This document shows positions 1 through 11,062 of a DNA stretch of 48,768 nucleotides, one piece after another. The translations under genes were made by a program, and so were the position numbers. The notes beneath the pieces were generated by a model. That model did no database searches. It saw only the letters and a program-made list of their open reading frames with translations, and was not told where the DNA came from. Each line of letters opens with the position of its first letter. The stretch's first letter is position 1. This DNA comes from Cystobacter fuscus DSM 2262 (GTDB taxonomy: Bacteria > Myxococcota > Myxococcia > Myxococcales > Myxococcaceae): NCBI RefSeq assembly GCF_000335475.2, contig NZ_ANAH02000003.1, positions 1-48,768 of the forward strand, read 5' to 3'.

Positions 1-75
1 CGGGCCCGGAAGAAGGCACGAGAGCTTCGCAGTGGAAGTTGATTCACCTACCCTTCGTATGGACTGTCCTGTTTT

Positions 76-191
<116 letters not shown>

Positions 192-242
192 TTTTTTTTG
201 AAGGCCCCGAGTCCGCACCGTCAGGTGTCGACTCGGGGCCTT
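192..242 (+). terminator. rRNA operon terminator
   Basis: A run of eight T (192-199) directly follows the closing helix of 5S rRNA. Next comes a 12-bp inverted repeat, AAGGCCCCGAGT (201-212) and ACTCGGGGCCTT (231-242), with an 18-nt loop. The 5S terminal helix plus T-run, or the second hairpin, would end rRNA transcription. The hairpin is exact; its role is inferred. Confidence 0.75.
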
Positions 243-510
243 CGCCTTTGCGGGCTTCGCGCACCTGGCTTCTCCAGCTTCCTCTTTTGGGTCCCATTCT
301 CCAGGCTTCTCGCTGGACGGCCTGGCGGGCCTATTCGCCGTCCAAGGCGAGCCGTCGGAGCCAAGTGGCTGGAACTCTTAGGGAATCGCCGTCGGGAGGA
401 GTTTGACTCCCTCTTCGCGCTCCGTCTAAAGTCCTCGTCTCGTCCGTTTTCCACCCACCGTTTCCCCCTTCAACGGCGCAGTGGCCTCGCGGGGCGGGCG
501 AAACCACGCA
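243..510. other. Intergenic leader before the kinase gene
   Basis: No gene seen. It presumably holds the promoter of the downstream kinase gene, but I could not assign -35/-10 or sigma-54 elements with confidence. Confidence 0.5.
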
Positions 511-3264
<2,754 letters not shown>

Positions 3265-3275
3265 CTCCGCATGGC

Positions 3276-3315
3276 AGGCGCTCCCTCCAGTGTTCTTCCT
3301 TGGAGGGACGCCTTT
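3276..3315 (+). terminator. Hairpin terminator after the kinase gene
   Basis: Inverted repeat AGGCG+CCCTCCA (3276-3289) against TGGAGGG+CGCCT (3301-3313) with a small internal loop and an 11-nt apical loop, followed by a short T-stretch only. It lies 11 bp past the kinase stop codon. Structure seen; function inferred. Confidence 0.5.
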
Positions 3316-3361
3316 CGCGCCCCCTGTTCCCCGGCCTTGGTTCCGCTAAGGTGAGACCATC

Positions 3362-4735
3362 ATGACGACGACGCCCATTCGCGGAAAGGCCGCCTCGGCC
3401 GGCCCCGCTCAGCAGCCTTTCTCCTATCCGCTTCGCCGTGAGTTCGTGGAGCCCGATTGGAGGCGCCTGCCCGGTTACAAGGACGTGACCCAGGCCGAAT
3501 GGGAAAGCTCCGTCTGGCAGCGCAAGCACACCGTCAAGAACCTCAAGGAGCTCCAGGCCGTCCTCGGCTCCCACCTGCCGCAGGAGCTCCTGGCCAGCCT
3601 GGAGCGCGATCAGCGTGAGCGCGCGACGATGTCCATCCTCGTGCCGCCCCAGATGATCAACACGATGGATGAGACGGACCTGTGGAACGATCCGGTCCGC
3701 CGCTACATGCTGCCCGCCTTCGACGACCGGCACCCCGAGTGGCCCAACCACCCCAAGGCCAGCCGCGACAGCCTCCACGAGGCGGAGATGTGGGCCGTCG
3801 AGGGTCTCACCCATCGCTACCCCACCAAGGTGCTGGCGGAGATGCTCCCCACCTGTCCCCAGTACTGCGGCCACTGCACCCGCATGGACCTGGTGGGCAA
3901 TGACGTGCCCCAGGTGCAGAAGCACCGCTTCCACCTCGGCCAGAAGGAACGCTACGAGCAGATGCTCGACTACCTGCGCCGCACCCCCACCGTGCGCGAC
4001 GTGGTCGTCAGTGGCGGCGACATCGCCAACCTGCCCATCCAGGCGCTCGAGCCCTTCGTCAGCGCCCTGCTCGACATCCCCAACATCCGGGACATCCGCC
4101 TGGCCAGCAAGGGGCTCATGGCCATCCCCCAGCACTTCCTCCAGGACTCCGTCCTCCAGGGCCTGGAGCGCCTCGCCAAGAAGGCCAACGAGCGCGGTGT
4201 GGATCTCGCGCTCCACACCCACGTCAACAACGCGCGCCAGCTCACCCCCCTCGTCGGCAAGGCCGTGCGCAAGTTGCTCGACATGGGCTTCCGCGACGTG
4301 CGCAACCAGGGCGTGCTCCTGCGCGGCATCAACGGCACCCCCAAGGAGCTGCTCGAGCTGTGCTTCACCCTGCTCGATCACGCGAAGATCCTGCCGTACT
4401 ACTTCTACATGTGCGACATGATCCCCAACTCGGAGCACTGGCGGCTGAGCGTGGCCGAGGCCCAGCAGCTCCAGCACGACATCATGGGCTACATGCCCGG
4501 CTTCGCCACCCCGCGCATCGTGTGTGACGTGCCCTTCGTGGGCAAGCGCTGGGTCCATCAGGTCGCCGAGTACGACCGCGAGCGCGGCATCTCGTACTGG
4601 ACCAAGAACTACCGCACCGGCATCGAAGGGGATGACGCCGCGGCGCTCACCCGCAAGTACGAGTACTTCGATCCCATCTACACGCTGCCCGAGTCCGGAC
4701 AGCAGTGGTGGCGTGATCAGGCCCAGGCGGCGTGA
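3362..4735 (+). CDS. KamA-family radical SAM protein (divergent aminomutase paralogue)
   Basis: 457 aa. It carries the radical SAM [4Fe-4S] motif C-x3-C-x2-C as CPQYCGHC (C165, C169, C172). The two acidic residues that hold the substrate amino group in lysine 2,3-aminomutase have counterparts (D352 in CDM, D389 in CDVP), and a Lys (K395) sits where the PLP lysine is expected. However, the canonical PGGGGK loop is replaced by PFVGK, one residue shorter. The N-terminal part (QRKHTVKNLKEL) resembles that of its downstream neighbour, so the two look like an ancient duplication. The substrate is unknown: a beta-amino acid from a cationic or other amino acid by 1,2-amino shift is the family expectation. 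It is translationally coupled to the next gene. Whether it is an active aminomutase or a partner of the second enzyme cannot be decided here. Confidence 0.85.
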   Translation: MTTTPIRGKAASAGPAQQPFSYPLRREFVEPDWRRLPGYKDVTQAEWESSVWQRKHTVKNLKELQAVLGSHLPQELLASLERDQRERATMSILVPPQMINTMDETDLWNDPVRRYMLPAFDDRHPEWPNHPKASRDSLHEAEMWAVEGLTHRYPTKVLAEMLPTCPQYCGHCTRMDLVGNDVPQVQKHRFHLGQKERYEQMLDYLRRTPTVRDVVVSGGDIANLPIQALEPFVSALLDIPNIRDIRLASKGLMAIPQHFLQDSVLQGLERLAKKANERGVDLALHTHVNNARQLTPLVGKAVRKLLDMGFRDVRNQGVLLRGINGTPKELLELCFTLLDHAKILPYYFYMCDMIPNSEHWRLSVAEAQQLQHDIMGYMPGFATPRIVCDVPFVGKRWVHQVAEYDRERGISYWTKNYRTGIEGDDAAALTRKYEYFDPIYTLPESGQQWWRDQAQAA

Positions 4736-5946
4736 TGTCCTCCTCGCTCCCGCCCTCCAAGGGCACTCCCGCGCGGCCCGCCTCCCAGGCCGGCCGCGCG
4801 GTCCTGTTTCCCGAGGCCACCGACGCGCAGTGGGCCGACTGGCGCTGGCACCAGCGCAACGCCGTGCGCAACCTCGCGCAGCTCGAGAAGGTCATCCCCC
4901 TCACGCCCGATGAGCGCGCGGGCGTGCAGGAAACCTCCTCGCTCTTCCGCGTGGGCATCAGCCCCTACTACCTGTCCCTCATCGACCGGGACCATCCCCT
5001 CTGTCCCATCCGCATGCAGTCCATCCCCGTGCGCGCCGAGGCTCGCGTGCGTCCCGGGGAGCTCGAGGATCCGCTCGGCGAGGACAAGACCCGGCCCGAG
5101 GAGGCCATCGTCCACAAGTACCCGGACCGTGTCCTCTTCCTCGCGCTCGACACCTGCTCCGTCTACTGCCGCCACTGCACCCGCCGCCGCATCACCAAGG
5201 GCGGCGAGGCGGAGCTCTCCAAGGAGCAGATGCGGCGCGGCATCGAGTACATCCGCCAGCACCCCGAGGTGCGCGACGTGCTCATCTCCGGCGGAGATCC
5301 CTTCCTCCTCACCGAGGAGCGGCTCGAGGAGCTGCTCGCGCCCCTGTACGACATCCCCCACGTGGAGATGGTGCGCATCGGCACGCGCGTGCCCGTGTGT
5401 CTGCCCATGCGCGTCACCGACTCGCTCGCCCGGCTGCTGCGCCGCTACGCCCCCGTCTACGTCGTCACCCACTTCAACCACCCGAAGGAAGTGACGCCCG
5501 AGGCGCGCGAGGCCTGCGAGCGGCTCGTGGACCATGGCGTGCCCGTGGAGAACCAGGCCGTGCTCATGCGGCGGCTCAACTCGGACGCGCGCATCATCCA
5601 GGAGCTGTCCCACGCGCTGCTGCGCATCCGCGTGCGCCCCTATTACCTCCACCAGATGGATGTGGCCCAGGGCTGTGAGCACCTGCGCACCCCCCTGGCC
5701 AAGGGCGTGGAGATCCTCCAGCAGCTGCGCGGCCATACCTCCGGACTCGCCGTGCCCCACCTCGCCGTGGACCTGCCCGGCGGGGGCGGCAAGGTGACGC
5801 TCCAGCCGGACTACGTGGTGGAGCGCGGCACGCACGACACCGTGTTCCGCAACTACAAGGGCGAGCGCTACGTCTACCCCGAGCCCGAAGAGCTCGACTG
5901 CTCCTGCCCCTACGACGCCGTGTGGCGCGAGCGGCGCTGGGGGTAG
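4735..5946 (+). CDS. kamA: Lysine 2,3-aminomutase (radical SAM, PLP)
   Basis: 403 aa. It converts L-lysine to L-beta-lysine using SAM, a [4Fe-4S] cluster and PLP. Visible features: cluster motif CSVYCRHC (C141, C145, C148), the ISGGDPF motif (185-191), substrate-binding D309 in HQMD and D346 in VDLPGGGGK, and the PLP lysine K353. Both Asp residues match lysine-specific enzymes rather than glutamate 2,3-aminomutase, where they are replaced. The start overlaps the previous stop as TGATG; a GTG three bases upstream is an alternative. No beta-lysine acetyltransferase (ablB) follows, so the usual osmolyte pathway is not evident here. Beta-lysine could serve secondary metabolism or catabolism (inference). 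Confidence 0.9.
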   Translation: MSSSLPPSKGTPARPASQAGRAVLFPEATDAQWADWRWHQRNAVRNLAQLEKVIPLTPDERAGVQETSSLFRVGISPYYLSLIDRDHPLCPIRMQSIPVRAEARVRPGELEDPLGEDKTRPEEAIVHKYPDRVLFLALDTCSVYCRHCTRRRITKGGEAELSKEQMRRGIEYIRQHPEVRDVLISGGDPFLLTEERLEELLAPLYDIPHVEMVRIGTRVPVCLPMRVTDSLARLLRRYAPVYVVTHFNHPKEVTPEAREACERLVDHGVPVENQAVLMRRLNSDARIIQELSHALLRIRVRPYYLHQMDVAQGCEHLRTPLAKGVEILQQLRGHTSGLAVPHLAVDLPGGGGKVTLQPDYVVERGTHDTVFRNYKGERYVYPEPEELDCSCPYDAVWRERRWG

Positions 5947-5956
5947 GGCAGGGCGC

Positions 5957-6526
5957 TCACGGCTCCCCGGCAGGCTCCCCGGCGGGCACCGCCGGTTCGA
6001 CCTCGGGCGCTCCGGCCTCGTCCACAGAGGGCATCCCCTCGGCCGGCACCTGCTCCTCCGTGGGCAGCCCATGCTCCACGACGGGCATGGCGCCCTCCGA
6101 GCCCTCCACTCCCTCCTGCTCCACCTGCTGCTCGCTGCCCCAGCCCCGCTCGATCGGAATCTCCCCGGGCGACGACGCCGACGAGCCCTGCGTGCGCGCT
6201 TCCAGCGCCTTCTCCGCGGCATCCACCTGGGCGTTCTGCTTCGGCCCCATCCGGGCCGTCTGCCGCGCGTAGTCCTTGCTCGACACGCCGTGCTTGTCCA
6301 GCACCCCCTGGGTGGCCTGCTGCTGCTCCTGGATCATCTGCCGACGCTCGGCGGTGCTCATCTCGGAGGACTTCTTGCCTCCATGCGCCGCGTTCACCTT
6401 CTCCAGGGCATGCTTCTCATCACGCCGGATGCTCGCGAGCTTCTCGGGCGGGAGATCCTCCGCAAGTGCGAGCGTGGGCAGGCTCAGCCAGGTGGAAAGC
6501 AGCAGGACACTCAGACGGCGGGACAT
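5957..6526 (-). CDS. Secreted hypothetical protein
   Basis: About 189 aa, not recognised. An N-terminal signal peptide (MSRRLSVLLL...LALA-ED) predicts export. The next 70 residues are charged and Gln-rich and probably helical (EKLASIRRDEKHALEKV; RRQMIQEQQQATQGVL), and the C-terminal third is acidic, Pro/Glu/Val-rich low complexity. The start is ATG at 6526, which has AGGAG seven bases upstream; an upstream in-frame start would only prepend residues before the signal peptide. It is the last gene of a three-gene minus-strand unit with the PEGA protein (24-nt gap) and the GspE-like ATPase, so a role at the envelope with them is possible. Confidence 0.75.
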   Translation of the reverse strand: MSRRLSVLLLSTWLSLPTLALAEDLPPEKLASIRRDEKHALEKVNAAHGGKKSSEMSTAERRQMIQEQQQATQGVLDKHGVSSKDYARQTARMGPKQNAQVDAAEKALEARTQGSSASSPGEIPIERGWGSEQQVEQEGVEGSEGAMPVVEHGLPTEEQVPAEGMPSVDEAGAPEVEPAVPAGEPAGEP

Positions 6527-6549
6527 GGAAACTCCTGATCGAACGGGGC

Positions 6550-7053
6550 TCACCGCTTGCCAGCGGTCCCCCGGGTGCTCTGTTTCAGCCGGGCATTCAC
6601 CTTGACCATCTCATCCCGGGGGCAGGACGTCCGGTGGGTCGTGCGCTCGAAGCCACGCCGGGAGAACGTGATGACGACCGGTTCGCCCGGCGCGCATTCG
6701 AGTCCCACCATCACCGGGGTTTCCCCCTGGTCCCTGCCGTTGACCAGGACGGTGGCTTCCGAGGGCTGGGACTCGAGCGAGAGAATGGCCCCCTCGAAGG
6801 CGGAGCGCGACTCCCGGACGGGCTTGTTGGCGGACTCCACCTCCACAGTGGACTCCACCTCCACATCCTCCTCGGCCCGCATCTCCTCCTCCTCGGAGGT
6901 GATGGGCGTCAGGGTGATGTCGCGCGGCCCGGTGCGCACCTCTCCTCGAACGAGGGGCAGGATCAGCAATCCGGCGGCGGCCATCGCGCACAGGGCGGAG
7001 CCGAACTTCAACACCGCGGCGACCTTCTGGCTGGCGTGCTCCTGTTGGCTCAC
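6550..7053 (-). CDS. PEGA-domain membrane protein
   Basis: 167 aa. One membrane helix near the N-terminus (about 15-36, KFGSALCAMAAAGLLILPLV) is followed by an acidic stretch rich in Glu/Val. A PEGA-type beta domain (about 88-160, with AILSLESQPSEATVLVNGRDQGETP) resembles the repeats at the end of the kinase encoded at 511-3264. The domain should lie in the periplasm. It sits 25 nt after the GspE-like ATPase gene and 24 nt before the secreted hypothetical gene on the same strand, so the three are probably co-transcribed. PEGA domains are often linked to surface layers or protein binding; the partner is unknown. Confidence 0.8.
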   Translation of the reverse strand: MSQQEHASQKVAAVLKFGSALCAMAAAGLLILPLVRGEVRTGPRDITLTPITSEEEEMRAEEDVEVESTVEVESANKPVRESRSAFEGAILSLESQPSEATVLVNGRDQGETPVMVGLECAPGEPVVITFSRRGFERTTHRTSCPRDEMVKVNARLKQSTRGTAGKR

Positions 7054-7078
7054 GGGTTTTCCCTCCCCAGTCCCGGCT

Positions 7079-8599
7079 TCATCCGACCACCCGGAAGACT
7101 TCCTTCAGCGTCGTGGCGCCGGCGTGGACGCGCTCCAGGCCCGCCGCGAGCAGGGGCACCATGCCCTCCTTCACCGCCATGTCCTGGGTCTGGGAAGTGG
7201 GCACCTTGGTGTTGATGCACTCGCGAATGGTCGGGGTCACGCTGAGGACCTCGTAGAGCGCGGTGCGCCCCAGGAAGCCCGAGCCCCCACAGCGCTCGCA
7301 GCCCGTGGAGCCGTAGAACGGACCCGAGGTGGGCAGGCCCGCCGTGTGCAACCGCACCACCTCCTCGTTCTCCGGCTGGAAGGGCACGCGGCAGTGGGGG
7401 CACAGCGAGCGCACGAGCCGCTGCGAGATGCTGGCCACCGAGGCGGAGGCGAGCAGGAAGGGCTCGACGCCCATCTCGATGAGCCGGTTGAAGACGCCCG
7501 CCGCCGAGTTCGCATGCACCGTCGTCAACAGCAGGTGTCCGCTCAGTCCGGCCTGGATCGCCGTGCGCGCGGTCTCCGCGTCCCGGATTTCTCCCACCAT
7601 GATGACGTTGGGATCCTGGCGCAGCACCGAGCGCAGTCCTTGCGCGAAGGTGAAGCCCTGCTCGGTGTTCACCTGCGTCTGGGAGAAGAGCGGGACGTCG
7701 TATTCGATGGGATCCTCGATGGTGGCGATCCGCGTCATGTCGCCGCGCGTCTCCTTGATGTAGCCGAGCGAGGCGTACAGCGTCGTCGTCTTGCCACTGC
7801 CGGTGGCGCCGGCGACGAAGATGACGCCCTGGGGCCGATCGAGCACGCGCTGGAACGGCGGGAGCAACTGCTGGGGAAAGCCCAGGTTGGACAGCCGGGG
7901 CAGCCGCACGCTGCTGCGCGCGATGCGCAGGGCCACCGACTCCCCGTGGTTGGTGGGCAACAACGACACCCGGATGTCCGCGGGGCCCTCGGGCGTTTGA
8001 ACGGAGAAGTGGCCGTCCTGGGGCCGATCCGTCCGGAAGAGCACCACCTTGGACAGCACCTTCAGGCGGTTGATGAGGCGGGGGTGGTTCTCCCGGGAGA
8101 GCATCATCACCTCCTCGAGCACGCCGTGGACGCGGAAGGCGATGCGCGTGCCCATCTCCAGCGGGTGCACGTGCACATCGCTGGCCCCCACCCGGATGGC
8201 CCCATCGAGCAGGGTATCCACGAAGGCGATCATGTCGGGCTCGGCGCGCAGCACATAGCGGCGCAGCGTGGTGTTCAGCTCGGCGAGCAGCTCGCGCACG
8301 GCGACCGCCACCTCCGCGTTCACCACCTCCAGCGGCGACAGGACCGGGCGTTGCTCGCGAGCCTGGGTCGAGCGGGGGCCGCGGCGCTCCAGCCACACCC
8401 CGCCCACGCCCAGCACCAGCGACAGGCCCAGCAACCCCAGCGGAGTGAAGGCTCGCTCACGCAGGTATCCACCCAGCGCCTGCAGGGTCGTCATGTCCCG
8501 CGCGGGGTTCTTCACCAGCCATAGAATCAGTCCGCCGGCGAGAATCAGCAGAGAGACCACCCAGATGCCTCGAGTGAGGGTGCGCAGGAAGTCGGTCAT
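7079..8599 (-). CDS. Membrane-anchored GspE/PilB-type secretion ATPase
   Basis: 506 aa. The C-terminal two thirds is a complete type II/IV secretion ATPase: Walker A GATGSGKT (264-271), Asp box ATIEDPIEY (292-300), Walker B VIMVGEIRD (332-340), His box LTTVHAN (358-364), and a zinc-binding C-x2-C pair (C400/C403, C434/C437) typical of GspE/PilB. Unusually, the N-terminus has two hydrophobic helices (about 11-29 and 52-70) in place of the usual soluble N1E/MshEN region, which would tie the ATPase directly to the inner membrane. No pilin, GspF or secretin gene is nearby; PEGA and secreted proteins follow in the same unit. Its motor target is unknown. The ATPase assignment is firm, the pathway is not. 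Confidence 0.9.
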   Translation of the reverse strand: MTDFLRTLTRGIWVVSLLILAGGLILWLVKNPARDMTTLQALGGYLRERAFTPLGLLGLSLVLGVGGVWLERRGPRSTQAREQRPVLSPLEVVNAEVAVAVRELLAELNTTLRRYVLRAEPDMIAFVDTLLDGAIRVGASDVHVHPLEMGTRIAFRVHGVLEEVMMLSRENHPRLINRLKVLSKVVLFRTDRPQDGHFSVQTPEGPADIRVSLLPTNHGESVALRIARSSVRLPRLSNLGFPQQLLPPFQRVLDRPQGVIFVAGATGSGKTTTLYASLGYIKETRGDMTRIATIEDPIEYDVPLFSQTQVNTEQGFTFAQGLRSVLRQDPNVIMVGEIRDAETARTAIQAGLSGHLLLTTVHANSAAGVFNRLIEMGVEPFLLASASVASISQRLVRSLCPHCRVPFQPENEEVVRLHTAGLPTSGPFYGSTGCERCGGSGFLGRTALYEVLSVTPTIRECINTKVPTSQTQDMAVKEGMVPLLAAGLERVHAGATTLKEVFRVVG

Positions 8600-8709
8600 T
8601 CGTGCGCCCAGCCTAGCAAGGCGGAGCAGGAGCGTCGCGGTGGTGTCTACCTCACGGAGCGCTTTCCTCCCGCTTGTGCGGCAACGGAGTGGATTGTAGA
8701 GGCCCGCCC

Positions 8710-9900
8710 GTGGACTCTTCCTCTCGCCTGCGCCCGGGCCTCGTCTGGTTGATGGCCCTCGCCTCGGGCCTCGCGGTCGCCAACCTCTACTACCACCAGC
8801 CCCTGCTCGGAGACATCGGCCGGACGTTCCAGGCCTCGGATCGAGCGGTGGGCCTCGTCGCCACGGTGTCCCAGGTGGGCTACGCCCTGGGGCTGTTGCT
8901 CATCGTCCCACTCGGAGACAGCCTCGAGCGGCGCCGCGTCATCGTCCTCATGACGCTGCTGGTGAGTCTCGCGCTGACGGGCGTGGCCCTGGCCCCCCAC
9001 CTGCCCGCGTTGGTGCTCGCCAGCGGCCTGGTGGGGGTGACCACGGTGGTGCCCCAGTTGCTCGTGCCCTTCGCCGCGCACCTCGCCGCCCCGGAGCAGC
9101 GCGGACGCGTGGTGGGGCAGGTGATGAGCGGCTTGCTCATCGGCATCCTCCTGTCACGCACGGCGGCGGGCTTCGTCGGCGTGCGGTTCGGCTGGCGCTC
9201 CATGTTCTGGTTCGCCGCGGGCTTGATGCTGGTGCTCGCGGGGGTGCTGCGGCTCACGCTCCCCCATCAGCCCGCGAGCACCTCCTGGTCCTACCCGGCC
9301 CTGTTGCGCTCGCTGGTGGTGCTGGTGCGCGAGGAGCCCGTGCTCCGGCTCCACTCCCTGCTGGGCGCGCTCGCCTTCGGGGCCTTCAGCGCCTTCTGGA
9401 GCACGCTGGCGCTCCACCTGCAGGCCCTGCCGCAGCACTACGGCGCGCGCGTCGCGGGGCTGTTCGGCGTCGTGGGCGTGGCCGGAGCCATCGCCGCGCC
9501 CCTGGTGGGCCGCTACAGCGATACCCGCGGGGATCGGCGCATCAACGCCTTCTCCCTGGGCGTCCTGTTCGTCGCCTTCGTCGTGCTCGGCGTGGCGGGC
9601 CAGTGGCTGTGGGGCATCGCCCTGGGCGTCATCCTGTTGGACCTGGGCGCCCAGGCCAACCACATCTCCAACCAGGCGCGCGTCTACGCCCTCCGCCCCG
9701 AGGCTCGCAGCCGCCTCAACACCGTCTACATGGCGACGTACTTCGTGGGCGGATCGCTCGGCGCCGGGCTGGGCAGCCAGGCCTGGAGCCATCTGGGGTG
9801 GCTCGGCGTGTGCGCCGTGGGCGGGCTGCTGCCGCTCGTGGGCCTGCTGGTGCTCGGGGTCGCCGCTCCACCGCGTCAGGTGGAGCAGCCCCGGGCGTAG
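8710..9900 (+). CDS. MFS transporter
   Basis: 396 aa with about 12 hydrophobic segments and the major facilitator pattern. The loop GDSLERRR (between helices 2 and 3) matches motif A, and a second copy, GRYSDTRGDRR, appears in the C-terminal half. ANLYYHQPLL in helix 1 is typical of the YnfM/sugar-efflux-like branch. It is likely a drug or small-metabolite exporter; the substrate is unknown. GTG at 8710, with AGAGG upstream, was chosen over a TTG at 8674 because it begins just before the first helix. Divergent from the GspE-like gene. Confidence 0.85.
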   Translation: MDSSSRLRPGLVWLMALASGLAVANLYYHQPLLGDIGRTFQASDRAVGLVATVSQVGYALGLLLIVPLGDSLERRRVIVLMTLLVSLALTGVALAPHLPALVLASGLVGVTTVVPQLLVPFAAHLAAPEQRGRVVGQVMSGLLIGILLSRTAAGFVGVRFGWRSMFWFAAGLMLVLAGVLRLTLPHQPASTSWSYPALLRSLVVLVREEPVLRLHSLLGALAFGAFSAFWSTLALHLQALPQHYGARVAGLFGVVGVAGAIAAPLVGRYSDTRGDRRINAFSLGVLFVAFVVLGVAGQWLWGIALGVILLDLGAQANHISNQARVYALRPEARSRLNTVYMATYFVGGSLGAGLGSQAWSHLGWLGVCAVGGLLPLVGLLVLGVAAPPRQVEQPRA

Positions 9901-9935
9901 GGCCAGGGACACCCCGTCCCTCGCCAACCCTGGGC

Positions 9936-10316
9936 TCAGCGCGACGTGTCGCCCTGGTCCTGTCCGGTGTCCGTCTCTCCGCCGCTGCCCTGGGTTCCGG
10001 TTCCCTTGGTGTCATCCCTCGAGTCTGGCGTGGGCGTGCCGCTGCCCTGGACGTCTCCGGTGTCCGTGCTTCCCGCGCCCAAGCCGCTGCCGCCCGTCCC
10101 GCCCCGCGAGCCATCCTCCGGCTTTGGCAGGTTGTCGTGGCCCATGGCACCGCCGCTGGTTCCCGAGCCTCCCGTCCCTTTGTGCTGGGTGGCGTCGCCG
10201 GAGCCGCCCGTGCCCTGTCCCTTTTGGGAACTCTCGTAGTGATCGGCTCTGCACCCCGCGGTCAGCAGCAGGGCCGCCGTCATGGCGCCAACGAGCGCCA
10301 CCTTGATGTGCCTCAT
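9936..10316 (-). CDS. Gly/Ser/Thr-rich lipoprotein
   Basis: 126 aa. The signal peptide has lipobox LTAGC (Cys22), followed by a low-complexity chain with repeated GTGGSG / TGxGSG units and scattered Asp/Gln. It should be anchored in the outer or inner membrane as a disordered lipoprotein. No enzymatic domain. Similar Gly-rich lipoproteins are common in myxobacteria and their role is unknown. Probably its own transcript: the next upstream minus gene starts 700 bp away. Confidence 0.75.
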   Translation of the reverse strand: MRHIKVALVGAMTAALLLTAGCRADHYESSQKGQGTGGSGDATQHKGTGGSGTSGGAMGHDNLPKPEDGSRGGTGGSGLGAGSTDTGDVQGSGTPTPDSRDDTKGTGTQGSGGETDTGQDQGDTSR

Positions 10317-10448
10317 GGTCGTTTCTCCCTCCCCTCATGGGGATGTCCCTTCATGGGGGAAGCTGGGCGCTGCCGGGAGGGACGACATCGCACCGGGAAA
10401 CACGCGTCCTCCCGGTGGGTTGCTCACGTGGGAAGGGAGTTGCGGCGC

Positions 10449-11012
10449 TCAGCGCTGGAGCGAAGGCGGGGGAATAGGACGCTTCGGCGGCTCCTCCACC
10501 GGGCGGTTGAAGTACAGCCAGGCCGTGAGAGCCAGCAGCGCGAGCACCGCCAGGCGCCGCAGCACGTCCTCGCGCCGCCTCCTGGGGGAGTTCTCCTCCT
10601 CGCGCTCGGCGGCCTGGAGCGCCCCCGTTACCTCCTGACCCAATGCGCGCATCCGCCGGCACAGCGCCAGCGTCGCCGCCAGGGCAGTAGGCACCCCCTC
10701 GGTGTCCTGCTCGAGCGCTCCGGCCAGGGCCCGTGCCCAGACATCCTCTTGCGCGTCGTTCTCCGGTGGCCGACAGGGCAGGGACGCCGCACGGGACAAC
10801 CCCAGCGCCGCGCGCAGGAAGTGGACGGAGAAGGCCTCCGGGGAGATGCCGTAGAAGGCCGCGCTCTCCTCCAGGGAGCGGCCCTGGGTCAGCCGCGTGA
10901 GCAGGAAGGCGGCCTCGCGGTAGGGCAGGGCTCGCAGCGCCGCGAGCAGTTGCGCGGTCGAGAAGAGGGCGGCGTCGGGGGCAGGGGACACGGGCGCGGC
11001 ATTCTCCGACAT
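10449..11012 (-). CDS. Sigma-region-4-like protein with C-terminal membrane anchor
   Basis: 187 aa. Residues about 17-70 (LLAALRALPYREAAFLLTRL... SLEESAAFYGIS) resemble the sigma-70 region 4 helix-turn-helix of ECF sigma factors (the LP-x-RE-A-F-LL and SxEEIAxxLGIS pattern). No region 2 is present, so it cannot be a full sigma factor. A charged linker with RRRR (about 147-152) leads to one membrane helix near the C-terminus (about 155-172) and a short Pro-rich tail. It may be a membrane-held regulator or a degenerate ECF factor or anti-sigma hybrid (inference). Divergent from the SpoIID-like gene, sharing a 50-bp promoter region. Confidence 0.65.
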   Translation of the reverse strand: MSENAAPVSPAPDAALFSTAQLLAALRALPYREAAFLLTRLTQGRSLEESAAFYGISPEAFSVHFLRAALGLSRAASLPCRPPENDAQEDVWARALAGALEQDTEGVPTALAATLALCRRMRALGQEVTGALQAAEREEENSPRRRREDVLRRLAVLALLALTAWLYFNRPVEEPPKRPIPPPSLQR

Positions 11013-11062
11013 CCGGCGGCTGATTTCTTGAGCCGTGATCAGCCCCCCCTACACTGGCGGCC

